DNA from: Cladobotryum mycophilum | Lineage: Eukaryota; Ascomycota; Sordariomycetes; Hypocreales; Hypocreaceae | Assembly: GCA_036429605.1 (NCBI GenBank) | Contig: CM071591.1 | Location: 5,022,001-5,086,000, forward strand | Direction: 5' to 3' | Length of the DNA stretch: 64,000 nucleotides | In this document: positions 34,017 to 44,546 of the stretch, piece by piece | Layout: each line of letters begins with the position of its first letter | How positions within the stretch are numbered: the first letter of the stretch is position 1 | The notes under the pieces: generated by a model | Told to the model about the DNA's origin: nothing | The model's input: only the letters and a program-made list of their open reading frames with translations | Database searches by the model: none | Made by a program: the position numbers and the translations under genes

Positions 34017-35975
34017 ATGCCTGCTATATCAAAGCCAACCTTCTGGGCTTTCCTGATCGGGATCAACTATTATCCTCAATATACCAATCTCCAGGGATGC
34101 ATACCAGATGTCGAGGCAGTTGAAAAGCTGCTTCGAGAGATGCGCCCTGATTCCATGCAGCTTCATATCGAGAAGATCACCGCGGCGGATAAAAATGGTC
34201 CGCACCCGCCGCCAACGTACGAAAACATCGTGAATACTTTTGAAAGAATCGCGAAGGAAGCCAAGCCAGGAGATATGTTTCACTTTCACTATTCTGGACA
34301 CGGTGGTTCCCAAGAAAGAACCACGGATAATCAACACCCATTGAAGAACCTGGATGGCGGGAAGCGATTCGAGGTCCTTGCTCTCCACGGCGAGAGAAAT
34401 CTCAAAGATTATGAACTCGGGCGGATCCTGGACCGCTTCGGCAGGGCCGGCGTAAGAACTACTGCCGTTCTTGATTGCTGTCACTCGGGAGGAGCAGACA
34501 GGGCAGACAATATCAGAGTTCGCGGGATTGAAGGAGTTATCCCAGCCGATGGATACGACGTCGATGACTCCCCGTACGATGACAACGGCGAGGAGACGGA
34601 TGGTAAAGGGCTCCGAGCAGCCACACAAGAAGATTCCTACTGGGTCAGGGCACGAACGTATACCTTCATTACTGCCTGTCAGCCTATGGAAACTGCGAGT
34701 GATGGGTCAGACGAAAGCGGTTGCGGTTTCCTAACCTGTAATTTCGTCAAGTCGGCGCGAGCGCTCAGAGCCAGTGGGAGAGTGCCGACCTACAAAACTC
34801 TTTACTGGGATATCCGGGCGGGCATGTCCGGGGCGCCTCACCAAAATCCTATGATCTATGGAGAACAGGACTTTTACATATTTCGGCGCACCACGCAGCC
34901 GACCGTTCGCCGTGCTATTGTCAACGGCGTCGAGAATAACGGAAGTCGGGTCGAGATTAGCATCGGTCAGCTACACGGAGTGTGCGTTGGTGAGGTGTAC
35001 GCCATATATCCGCGCGAGGTGCTCGATCTATCAACTATCATTGGCAAGATCAGGATTGACTCGGTCAGTGCTAACCGTTCACATGGGACACTCTTGGTAG
35101 CAGGGGGTACAACAGGAGGCGAGCAAGGGAACGTCCAACGGGGCTGCCCTGTATCACTCGTCACCCCGATCGGGGATTCCCTGCGCGTCAAGATCCAGGA
35201 CCCCGAACTGTTAGAGGCATTGCAGAAGCAACCGAGGTCCCTGGTCGACTTCATCGGTGATTCTTACAGCGCGGCGGCGGCATCACACCAGGTGCTCTTC
35301 CGAGACTCCCACTACGAGATAACTACTGCTTCCGGAACGCGTCTACCCAATAGCCCTACGTTCTCCAAAGACGGTGATCCGGCGACCGGCATCTTCAAGT
35401 TCCTGCAACGGGTCGCGCATTACATCACAGTTGCGCAGCTTCACAACCGTAACCCCGGCCCCCTCATGGCCTTTGATTTCCACGAACGGGATGGGCTCAC
35501 AGAGGTCCTGCATGAGGGCAGAATTTACCTTGAACTCAAGAATCTGAATCCAATCCCACCATACTGGCCTGAGAACACCACTGGGGTTTTATACTTTAGC
35601 ATCGTCAATTTTTCGGTGGATTGGAAAGTAGAGGTCGTGGTTCCAGGCCCCAGACAAGCATTCGAATCCCTTTCCATCAATCCCCAAGAGATAAACGACG
35701 AATGCGGCATGATAATGACGATCCCGACGGAGGCGGATCTCGAAGCAACCGATACTTTCAAGGTGATTGTCACCACGATGCCGTGCCAATTCGACCTGTT
35801 GAACACGCCCGCCGAGACCGGGCGCGGCACTGAGAGGCCCTACAACTATCCCCTATGCTTCGAGGACCTCATGCGGCCTGGTGCAGATCGAACCGCGCGC
35901 GCCATTGAATACGATACAAGCGATTGGCAAACAGCCGGGCTTAACATCAAGATTATGCGGAACGCTCAAAACTAG
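34017..35975 (+). CDS. C14 caspase-like protease with long C-terminal domain
   Basis: A single exon of 652 aa. The p20-like domain occupies about residues 8-285. It begins FWAFLIGINYYP, has GCIPDVEAVEKLL (the usual segment after strand 1), the catalytic His95 in HFHYSGHGG and the catalytic Cys155 in VLDCCHSGG. Both dyad residues are present. An acidic insert follows the Cys (DVDDSPYDDNGEE). The YIFRRT end of the caspase fold is at about 290. The C-terminal half contains a repeated beta-like module (VEISIGQLHGVCVGEVYAIY) and a jelly-roll-like region (GVLYFSIVNFSVDWKVEVVV) typical of large fungal C14 proteins. Metacaspases cut after Arg or Lys; specificity here is not shown. It lies convergent to the TPR-CHAT gene and 6.6 kb from the gasdermin-like gene. 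Confidence 0.85.
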   Translation: MPAISKPTFWAFLIGINYYPQYTNLQGCIPDVEAVEKLLREMRPDSMQLHIEKITAADKNGPHPPPTYENIVNTFERIAKEAKPGDMFHFHYSGHGGSQERTTDNQHPLKNLDGGKRFEVLALHGERNLKDYELGRILDRFGRAGVRTTAVLDCCHSGGADRADNIRVRGIEGVIPADGYDVDDSPYDDNGEETDGKGLRAATQEDSYWVRARTYTFITACQPMETASDGSDESGCGFLTCNFVKSARALRASGRVPTYKTLYWDIRAGMSGAPHQNPMIYGEQDFYIFRRTTQPTVRRAIVNGVENNGSRVEISIGQLHGVCVGEVYAIYPREVLDLSTIIGKIRIDSVSANRSHGTLLVAGGTTGGEQGNVQRGCPVSLVTPIGDSLRVKIQDPELLEALQKQPRSLVDFIGDSYSAAAASHQVLFRDSHYEITTASGTRLPNSPTFSKDGDPATGIFKFLQRVAHYITVAQLHNRNPGPLMAFDFHERDGLTEVLHEGRIYLELKNLNPIPPYWPENTTGVLYFSIVNFSVDWKVEVVVPGPRQAFESLSINPQEINDECGMIMTIPTEADLEATDTFKVIVTTMPCQFDLLNTPAETGRGTERPYNYPLCFEDLMRPGADRTARAIEYDTSDWQTAGLNIKIMRNAQN

Positions 35976-36370
35976 GTAGATGACGGGCACGGGGGGATGG
36001 TGCGAAGCGTTTTTATTATATAATTAAATAGTTTATACTTTGTTATATAATTTACTTAAATTGACCTAAGCTGTCATGTTGTTGCCTTTGACAGTCTCAT
36101 CACGTCACCCTTCTTCACTTTGTTATAGGACGCAGATTCAAACTAGATTACACAACAATGCGTGGCACTGCATCTTATTACATTGCTGCTATGGACGGCG
36201 TTGACTGGGTCTTGCCGCCCCCTTTGTTAGTTTCTAGACGGCGTTGCTTACGCATACTTGACATTTAAAACGCATTTCCTTTCCCTGATGTTTGACCAGT
36301 GCCAAAGTGCGGAGCCTACGTTGGATACACCTTTACCTTCATGTATAGCCGTGAACGACGACGATCAAGA
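35976..36370. other. intergenic between convergent protease genes
   Basis: A 395-bp AT-rich 3' flank of both genes, with nothing else visible. Confidence 0.6.
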
Positions 36371-39300
36371 TCAACTACCAAAGTGCACATACGGAACCCA
36401 CAACGGCCGCTTCATCTTTTCGCCTTCGATGAGCCTAGCAGATCTCCCTGCCCTAGTCTGGCGCTGCTTCTCGTACTCCCTGCCATCCTCGCTATCGACC
36501 CATCTGTCCCGGAGCCTCTGGGTAGCATAGTGAAGCCCTCGGCCCACGGATTCATCCTGCATCCCTTCTCTGCTCAGCGCCTCGTACGTCAATCTAGCCA
36601 TGTCTACGCAAAACCCGTCGTTGACGCTCCACAAGGTGCCGATTACGTGGCGGAACCCCGCGAGCTGACAGCCATTGGCCAGATGTATGCTCTCGTCGAG
36701 CGACCCCTCTTCCTGGACTTGGCTGGTCCCGCATGCTGAGAGGTATGCGAGGAAAGGTGGCCGCGATCCAAGGTCGGTCTCCATCAGACTCGCCACCGTG
36801 AGCGGCGCTTCCCTCCAGTCACTGAGGAGCAGCGAGCTCTGCAGCGGCTCCGTGGCGTGGGTTTGGCCGTGGCCGGCGGAATGGAAGATCTCGCACGCCT
36901 CCTGGAACGTCGCCAGCACCTCGCTCTTACGAGGCAGAGGGCGTCTTTGCGTCATGCCGTTTGAACCCAAGACAGCCAGAACGGTATTCACCTCTTCGCT
37001 CGCATGTTGGAGGCTGTTCTGTCCATCCGTCTTCTCCATGGCAATGGCAATGATGCTGTGCTGCTGCTGCCGGCGACCACGCTGACGCACGCGTATCAAT
37101 GACTTTACACACGAGGCGTAAGAGGAGACGACCCTGTCGAGCGCCGTCTCGCCGGTTCTGGTCAAGTGATAGCCCGCTGCGTGCAGTGGGAACTTTGTAA
37201 GTTTGCCTGTCGGCACCCACCAGACACGGGGCAACTGGCTGCTAATTGTCGTCGATGAGGTGAAGCCCGGGGCAGTGAGGACAGGGCCAACGATCTCGTC
37301 CCAGAGCCACTCGAGGGTTTCTAGGGAGCCTAGATTGTGGACACGAGCATCGATGGCCTCCGGCGAGAGACGCGGCAGCTCCAGTAGCCGGATGCCTGAT
37401 GGCTCAATCATCAAGGCATCACACCGATGCGGACTCACATTCAAGACTATAATGGGGCCGGATTTTGCGGCATCAAGTATATCCGGCTCTGAAGATGGGA
37501 GAAGAAATCGACTGAATTCTCCGCCCACTGAGCGGATCACGTTGAGTATCTCTGTGAATTCCTGATGCATATCGCGCCGCCAACTTGCCTCAGTTTCAGC
37601 CGACACCCCAGTCAGTTCAGACAAGCCCGGCAAGCTCGGCGCGTCTAATCGATCGCGGAGATCCTTGAATGATGCCGCTAGCTCTGGGTGATTCCTCTCC
37701 AAGTTGGACACGTCGTGCTGCTCAAAGACGCCCTCTGCGATGACGCTGCGGCCTATCTCTAGGCACTCAATGGCAGTAAGAGGGCCCTCGTTGTTTTGCA
37801 GGGCAATGGCCGCTGCGTCCGAGGCGATTCCTACGGCAGCTGAAAGGAGGTGCCGCTTGTCCGTGTTTTGAAGGGAACGGGGAGTCAGCAGCGGCATCAG
37901 GCTCATGGCCGTTTTTGCAATCGTGCTTGCTTGTGGTGGATTGTCGAGAATAGCAGGCGACGACAGTAGCGAACGGCCTGCATGGACCCGTGCGCTGACG
38001 ATGGACGCAGGGAGATTCAGGGCTTCGATAAGGGCCGCTTGGCTCTCCTCGAGGTCTGCTCTCCCCCTCGTGTGTGTATATCTCTTCCCCAGGTACTCTC
38101 CCACATTGCTCAACAGCTCGGCTCGATCCGGATGATCTGGCGGCATGGCGTCAATGGCCTTGCGTGTCATGTGGATGGCCTGCTCAAGATCTACCATGGC
38201 GCCTTGTTGCACGTATCTCTTGCCCAGATGCGCCCCGAGGTTGTTGAACCGTCCCGCGCGGTCGGGGTGATCAGGTGCAGTGCCGTCGATGGACTCCTGA
38301 GTTACACGAATGGCCTCATCAATGTCTTCATTGTCTCCCATGTGCATATATCTGTCACTTAGGCAATTACCGAGGCTGCTCCTCCAGTCGGCGAGCCGCA
38401 GGTCCTCTGGCGGCGTGGCATCAATCGCCTTGCGTGTTATCCGAATCGCATCCTCGAGGTCCATCACCTGGCGAGTGCGGTAGTATCTGTTGAGCAGATA
38501 TATTCCGAGGTTGTTCAAACGGGCAGGCAATGCGCGGTCATCCGGTTCAGTGACATCAACTGCCTCGCGGGCCACGCAAATAGCCTCTTCGAGGTCTGCC
38601 ATCCGCCCCGTCCGCGAGTATCTGTCAGAAAGGCGGACCGCGAGATTGTGTGACCATTTGGCCCAGCAACTATCCGTTCTTGGTATCATGCTAATGGCTT
38701 GCTTTTCTAGTTGAATAGATTCCTCCAGGTCTGCAATGGAGCCGGTGCGAACATATCGTATACCCAGGTAAGCTCCGAGGTTCTCCAGCCACCCTGGCAG
38801 CTGCGGGTCGTCTTTCCGAGCATTTTTGATGTTTTTGCGTGATATTCTGATTGCCTCGTCAATATCTGACATCTCCCCGGTACTCGAGAACCTTTGCACC
38901 AGGTAGCTGGTAAGATTGTTCAGCCACGATGCTCGGTCTGGGTCGTCTAACGGTGTAGCGTTTATAGCCTGCTGAAATGTATCAATAGCCTCACTAAGAG
39001 TGGCAGTCACCCCAGTATCGATATATTTATCGCCCAGGAACACAGCCAAGTTATTCAACAATCCCGCCCGGTTAGGACTATCCAGAGATGACTCCATCAC
39101 AAGCTGACGTGCTAAACGGATGACTTGGTCAAGATCCGCCATCTCCCCTGTGCGAGAGTACCGGCTGTGTAGGCACACCATATGCCCATTCAACCGTCCT
39201 GCCCAGTTTGGATGGTCCGATGGAGTGGCTTTAACAGCTTCTTGTGTCAAGCGGATAGCCTCCTCAAGATCTGTAAATTTCCCATTTCGGCGATATTGCT

Positions 39301-39544
39301 CGTGTATAGATGACCCAAGACTACTTAAACGTCCTGCCAGGTTCGGATGGCTCAACGGGGTGGACTTGACAGCCTCTTGTGTTACACGAATAGACTCTTC
39401 AAGGTCTGGTATTGAACCGTAGGCAGAGTATCTATCTCCCAGGGATACTCCAAGATTATACAACAACCTAGGGTGGTCTGGATCGTCGGATGGCGTCTTC
39501 TCAACGGCCTCTCGGGCCTGGAGGATATCTGTGTCGAAGTCCAT
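36371..39544 (-). CDS. TPR-CHAT protease (caspase-fold with tandem repeats)
   Basis: One uninterrupted exon of 1057 aa. Residues about 8-500 form roughly eleven tandem 45-residue TPR-type repeats of the pattern LEEAIRxxxEAxxxTPxDxP...A..LNNLGxxLxxRYxRTG. A helical linker follows. The C-terminal ~370 residues are a CHAT domain. It contains FPLHAAGYHL and the catalytic His about 892 in FHSAGHGQ. The catalytic Cys about 938 is in YLSACGTSQ, and AGFRHVIGTLW and a GLHYA helix complete the core. CHAT is the caspase-fold protease class named for HetF-associated TPR proteins. TPR-CHAT enzymes in bacterial defence are switched on by a partner and cut a dedicated substrate. The gene is divergent from the gasdermin-like gene with 1,031 bp between the ATGs. 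The inference is that the gasdermin-like protein is its substrate. Confidence 0.85.
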   Translation of the reverse strand: MDFDTDILQAREAVEKTPSDDPDHPRLLYNLGVSLGDRYSAYGSIPDLEESIRVTQEAVKSTPLSHPNLAGRLSSLGSSIHEQYRRNGKFTDLEEAIRLTQEAVKATPSDHPNWAGRLNGHMVCLHSRYSRTGEMADLDQVIRLARQLVMESSLDSPNRAGLLNNLAVFLGDKYIDTGVTATLSEAIDTFQQAINATPLDDPDRASWLNNLTSYLVQRFSSTGEMSDIDEAIRISRKNIKNARKDDPQLPGWLENLGAYLGIRYVRTGSIADLEESIQLEKQAISMIPRTDSCWAKWSHNLAVRLSDRYSRTGRMADLEEAICVAREAVDVTEPDDRALPARLNNLGIYLLNRYYRTRQVMDLEDAIRITRKAIDATPPEDLRLADWRSSLGNCLSDRYMHMGDNEDIDEAIRVTQESIDGTAPDHPDRAGRFNNLGAHLGKRYVQQGAMVDLEQAIHMTRKAIDAMPPDHPDRAELLSNVGEYLGKRYTHTRGRADLEESQAALIEALNLPASIVSARVHAGRSLLSSPAILDNPPQASTIAKTAMSLMPLLTPRSLQNTDKRHLLSAAVGIASDAAAIALQNNEGPLTAIECLEIGRSVIAEGVFEQHDVSNLERNHPELAASFKDLRDRLDAPSLPGLSELTGVSAETEASWRRDMHQEFTEILNVIRSVGGEFSRFLLPSSEPDILDAAKSGPIIVLNVSPHRCDALMIEPSGIRLLELPRLSPEAIDARVHNLGSLETLEWLWDEIVGPVLTAPGFTSSTTISSQLPRVWWVPTGKLTKFPLHAAGYHLTRTGETALDRVVSSYASCVKSLIRVRQRGRRQQQHSIIAIAMEKTDGQNSLQHASEEVNTVLAVLGSNGMTQRRPLPRKSEVLATFQEACEIFHSAGHGQTHATEPLQSSLLLSDWREAPLTVASLMETDLGSRPPFLAYLSACGTSQVQEEGSLDESIHLANGCQLAGFRHVIGTLWSVNDGFCVDMARLTYEALSREGMQDESVGRGLHYATQRLRDRWVDSEDGREYEKQRQTRAGRSARLIEGEKMKRPLWVPYVHFGS

Positions 39545-39628
39545 ATCTTTTTACCGCTTGCCTCTTGCTTCAAAGGTAGGTTGGGTTTTGTCATTTCAAC
39601 TCTTACATATCAGGGCCCACATGAATCC

Positions 39629-39636
39629 CTATATAG
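39629..39636 (-). promoter_or_regulatory. TATA-like element of the TPR-CHAT gene
   Basis: CTATATAG lies 85 bp upstream of the ATG at 39544. Confidence 0.45.
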
Positions 39637-40495
39637 CACTCATCACGCATGAACAGCCCAGACCACCATGGCCCTCAGGTTAGGAGAATCTCGGCCCTCT
39701 TTGCCATAGGAAAGGGGTATGGAGCCCAATGCAACGTACTGCTTGCTCAGCCTCACGAGCATGCCACTTTAAGGAAAGAGTATTAGTAGGATTACAATAG
39801 CTAGCTCATGGATAAAAGTAGCAGCAGCCGGCATACTAGCAACCCACTTCAACTGCTACTAACCTATATAGCCATATATTCATGGCTGTCACGTCCAAAC
39901 AGCATCTCTTCGCACAACCTTTAACCGTTGTTGCAGGCGAAAAGATGACCTGTCATATTATGTAGCGTGGTATTTATTATGTCAGTAGGACATTCCGTTC
40001 AGACATACATTCATTTATGCCTAAACGCTCCCCATTCGACGAATGACGGCCCGGCTGGTAGGACGGAGAGCTCCTATGTGGAACTGCTGATGGAGTAGAT
40101 ATCATATACCTCTTCCACGTCACCCATGTCAATATGGCATGGCCAATTGCTCAATCACATATTCTTGCTAAAGAGATACGAACGATTAGGCATCCTTGGA
40201 GTCCATTGCAATATCTAATTGTCGGGGATGATTGGCCGCTTTTAGATTGTCGCACATATCGTATCATGCGTGCTGCCACGGTGCCAGCCTGACAGGCATC
40301 AGGTACCTGCCGAGCCGTCTTCTCATACGCTGAAGCTGCATACCTACGCTGCATCTCCTCCGTCCAGAACTTCGCAGTCGACTTCAGCCCAAGCCCGGGC
40401 TGGGCCGGGCTCATATTAGGCACTGCACTTATATAGAGTACAAGTGACTCCATCACCTACCCACATGCTAAATGGGCTTGTGCGGGCATTTCGAG

Positions 40496-40503
40496 TATTT
40501 AAA
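40496..40503 (+). promoter_or_regulatory. TATA-like element of the gasdermin-like gene
   Basis: TATTTAAA lies 73 bp before the ATG at 40576. Confidence 0.45.
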
Positions 40504-40575
40504 GATTGTCTTCTGAGAATCGAGTTTTGTTGAGCGAGATAAATTCCATTATCCTCTCAACGCAACCAAGAAAAC

Positions 40576-41632
40576 ATGACGGATAAATCTCGTCTTGATC
40601 GAGTGTATGCGCAGCTGATGCGCCATCATCCCTATGGTTGGGCTCTTTATAAAAAGGTTACCAAGCGAGAGATCTTCCCCGGCAGCTGTGGCTATTTTGA
40701 CCCCGAGGGCGATTGGCAAACGATTGTGGATCTCACGGGCCCGTCTCATAATCTCGTTGGTCAAGGATGGAAAGTTCCCTGCGACAAGATACACAGCACG
40801 CGAAGCCCCGAGTCGACGACATGGGGCCCCAAGAATTCGGGTTCTATCGAGTCCCGTAGTGTAGGCGGCACAGTTGGAGCCACGTAAGTCTGATGTCTAC
40901 CATGTAACCCTATGCAACCTTCATTTCGGTTACCGCCTTCCAGCATGTTATGTGGGTGGTGAAATGTATCCAATGTTTGTCTAACAAACTACCAGTGTAG
41001 CGGTTGCGCCAGTCAAGGCCTCGGTGACGATGCTATTCGAGAATAAGAGCGAGCAGGGCGCCGTGCTCACAACCGAGAGTCCAGTCCTGCGACATGACAT
41101 TGGTGACGAGCGGAGTGCCCTCCAATGGATGATTGATAACAAGTCCGAGATACTGCGTCAACATGGCGACGTGCTGAAGAGGCACGGCATCTGGATTGTG
41201 ACCAAGACCTACTCTACGCGCCGCTGCGGCATTGCCATCATGACCACGAGATCATCCACCGTTGAGATTGGCCTCGAGGCGGATGTGCAGGGGGTGCTGA
41301 CACTGACACCAAAGAACTCGTGGACCAACAGCACGGGAAGCTCATGCATGGAACTGCACGAGGACGACAAGGATGGTGTGGTTGTCTTCATCAGCGGCAT
41401 CTACTTTTCCAAGAAGCTGTTTAGCTCGGGAATCAGACCCGCGCGCGGCCAAGAGGAGCAAAAGGACAAAATGTTTCGAGGCGACGAGGATGAGGACGTA
41501 TCGGGTCTCAATGATGGTGGTGGCGAGGGAAGTGAGCTTGACATTGAGTTCTACCCGCCGCTTGACGAAGAGCAAGACAATGACGACGACGACGACGACG
41601 ACGATGATGATGATGAAGACTGCGAGGATTGA
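40576..41632 (+). CDS. putative fungal gasdermin-like pore-forming protein
   Basis: Two exons, 40576-40883 and 40996-41632, with a 112-bp intron (GTAAGT...CCAG) in phase 2 (314 aa). Residues 1 to about 245 look like one alpha+beta domain. A helix with HHPYGWALYKK is followed by CGYFDPEGDWQTIVDL, then GAVLTTESPV. A long helix leads into IWIVTKTYSTRRCGIAI (168-184), and VVVFISGIYF ends the domain (231-240). The VT-rich strand with a following Thr and Cys is the segment I match to the gasdermin N-domain. RCD-1 of Neurospora and HET-Q1 of Podospora are known fungal members of similar size. A basic hinge follows (KKLFSSGIRPARG, 242-254), then an acidic tail (255-314) ending in an Asp run. In HET-Q1, proteolysis of a C-terminal segment activates pore formation. 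Flanking TPR-CHAT and C14 genes fit that logic. The assignment is from pattern, not a search. Confidence 0.62.
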
Positions 41633-42323
41633 TTGAAGACTGCGAAGATTAATGGACCATCTTATTATCAGCAAAAATCAAGGATTTAAATCCACAAAGC
41701 CATTACTGGGCAAGATGTTAGTAGGTTCAGTCTGATGACTGACAGGAGCGTCAGTTGAGCTTTTATCATACCAGCAAGCCGTGTCCCTCATATGAGGAAT
41801 CACACCTGTCAGTTAGATACCTAATACCAGTATACAGGTGCCTCGGTCTCTGCATGTTAACCTCCTTACATAAATAGATAGGGTCGTTGTCATCGACAGC
41901 ACTCATCTGCTCATTCGATCTCAGTGTTGTGGGAGGGCTTTTTTGGGTAGGCCATCTGCTGCCCAAACCATTGTCAGGTATCCAAGCAGGTATGGAACCG
42001 AACCCAACCAAACCCAACTTATGAAGTATGATTGAACATTGGTGCTGCCCTTGCTGCTGCTCCCCTTGTTCCCTGGAAATGTGGACTTTCAAAACGACAA
42101 ATAATGGCGCAGATAATGTATCAATAAAGACAGATGCTAATAATAGAGTTAGGCAGCTGTGCCCTTGATCTCGATATAAGCGGGTAGCTTTGTGTTGAAT
42201 CGAGGCCCGATGGACGGATGACATTTCTACGGGGCAGACTAGCAGAACACGTAGTATTCACCTGTGAAACCACAATCCATCTCTTAGTTTATCTCGCAGC
42301 ACATCCCTCAAAAGTCAAGAAAT
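41633..42323. other. intergenic, gasdermin-like / second caspase-like gene
   Basis: A 691-bp spacer. The 152-codon minus frame at 41766-42224 has no family features. No clear TATA box precedes the caspase-like ATG. Confidence 0.5.
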
Positions 42324-44386
42324 ATGCCGATGCGCTATGCCCTCCTGGTTGGGGTTGACCATTATCTCAATGATGGATCGAGAAGGCACCAAAATGGCAA
42401 CACGGTGTCCCTCAAAGATCTCAACGGGTGCGTCAATGACGTCGAGTCCATCAGAGAGCTTCTTGAAAGGGTATACAGCTTTGAGGACATCTCCATGCTT
42501 GTATCCCCATCATGTGCGCCATTAGAATCGAAGACTACCGATGCCGTAGAGCCCACCCAGTTGAGTGATCCCGACCGGCTGCCGACATTCTCCAACATGA
42601 AGAGAGAATTCGAGTCGATCCGCGACAAGGCGGTTTCTGGCGACTTCTTCTTCTTCCACTTCTCGGGACACGGGGCGCGAATAGACAGAGTGGCTCGGTC
42701 GCCTCTTGGGCGCGAAAAGGACCCCTCCCTGATGACGGCCGATTATTGCTGCGGGAAGCCTGCGGTGCGTGGGTGGCAGTTGAACCGCTGGCTCAAGAGG
42801 CTGAACCAAAAGGGGATCCAGGTGGTGGTCTCGCTTGATAGCTGTCACTCCGGCGGCGCCTGGCGAGGAGACGACGCCAAGTGCCGCACCCCAGATAATT
42901 GGTCCTCTGTCCCAAATTTACCCGTCGACGAGCTGGCGGCTTCCCAGGAGGAGGAAGATGACGCTGCTGCGGAGTCGGCCAGCCGCACCGCTGAATTGGA
43001 AACGTCCTGGTCCCTTAACCCAGAGGCTTTCACCTTGATGACTGCCTGTTCGACTGACCAAAAGGCGGCAGAGAGGAACCATAACGGAAAGATTGGAGGC
43101 GCCTTTACGCATGAGCTCTTAAAATACCTAAAGGACAACGAATATTACGTGACGTATCGCATGACGCGGGATCACTTGCAAGCAAAGCTCAACCCCCAGA
43201 CGCCGGTAACCTATGGCCGTGATAGGTTTCTCTTCTTTGGGAATTCGGAGCCCTTCTTGACATCCCCCTCGGCGTTCAATTCGAAGGCTGCCGTGCCATT
43301 ATCCCAGCCGGCAGGGCTCACGGGGTTCACCAGGGATCCGAATTTGCGCCGTTCCCTTTGACATCTACTCTCACCCTATCCATCGACTACGTCGAAGAGT
43401 TCAAATCCAGTGCACGAATATCGGCCGAGACGAGGGAGGTGCTAGGCCAGTATAAAAATATGGTCATGACGTCGCGGTGGTCCTTGGGCAAAGGCTGCAC
43501 CCTCCGTGTGCTTGTGGACCCGGTCCTTGGGTCTGAATTCCGGGACGTGCTGCGCAGGTCACTTGAGAGCCGGATCGTCAGCGCGGTCCAAGTGGCTGAA
43601 ACCAGCCAAGGTGGTGACGATGATGGCGGCGGCGGCGGTGTGGACTCTGGAAATGGTAAGCTCATGGTGTTTAAACTGCAAAGTGATGGCGAAGAGGCTA
43701 TCAAGATTGTCGGACCCGAATGGTTGGTTGGATGTAGCGAGCCCATATGGGCACTGAAACCCGGGAGTTACAGGTACGATGACAACGAGAACCTCAAAGT
43801 CGAAGAGCTTGCCGCTGAAGTGGCTACGCCCCTCGTTCACCTGGCCCGATTCGGACAGACGTTACACATCAGGCCTGAAGAAGAAGAAGAAGAAGAAGAG
43901 CAGGCGCCATTCGAGGTGACCCTGGTGCCAGACGGCGGGAAGCCAGAGGCGGACACCTATCCAGCCGAACAAAAGTTCAGATATACATTCCGCAACACCA
44001 GCGACCAGGATTTGCACTTCACGCTGCTAAACATCACGTCCGAGTTCCAGATCCAGCAGCTCTTCCCTAGCACCGACTCCCGGCAAACGGTGGCACCAGG
44101 AAGGTCAAAGTCCTTCAAGTTTGCCATCTTCATCCCCACTATCCCGCCAGAATTCCAACACCTGGTCCGCCCCCGCGCCTCCTTCCGAGACATCATGCGG
44201 ACTCTAGTGTCGAGAGATAATAGCGTCTCTTGGAGGACGTTGGAAATGCCAAGCATATGGGAGGCTGATAAGGTGAAGGCTATAGCAACCAGATCTGAGG
44301 ATAAGAGGAATGCGGTGCTGGAGGTTGAAGAGGAAGGGTGGTGGGTGTGCGATAGGTATATTACGACATCTACAGAGGTTGAGTAG
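42324..44386 (+). CDS. second C14 caspase-like gene, split by a one-base frame break
   Basis: The first frame, 42324-43361 (345 aa), carries a complete caspase domain. It has RYALLVGVDHYL, catalytic His116 in FFHFSGHGA, catalytic Cys174 in VSLDSCHSGG, and the RDRFLFFG end of the fold. The second frame is open from 43226 to 44386. From about 43301 it reads IPAGRAHGVHQGSEFAPFPL, the same module as ISIGQLHGVCVGEVYAIYP in the first caspase-like protein. It continues through a Glu run to a C-terminal domain ending in WWVCDRYI. Homology therefore passes from one frame to the other near 43290-43303, where one base appears to be missing. An intron with GTTTCT at 43226 and an acceptor at 43314 would also restore the frame but would delete the conserved FLFFG. 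If the break is real, the product is a bare caspase domain of 345 residues. Confidence 0.7.
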
Positions 44387-44546
44387 AGCAGATTAGAAAT
44401 ATCCAGGCTTTCGTATACCAACAGGTGCCAAAGTCTGCATCACCTTTTGTTGTGTTTTCTTTCACCATCCACACTATATTCAATGTTTGTTAGTAATAGT
44501 GTATGTAATGCAATATTATCGGTTCAACATTTATCGTATGGGCCAC

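Larger units (their letters stand above)
39545..40575. promoter_or_regulatory. shared divergent promoter, TPR-CHAT / gasdermin-like
   Basis: The spacer between the two divergent genes contains a TATA element for each (39629-39636 and 40496-40503). A short minus open frame at 40151-40456 has no family features. Sharing of upstream elements is inferred from position. Confidence 0.5.
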
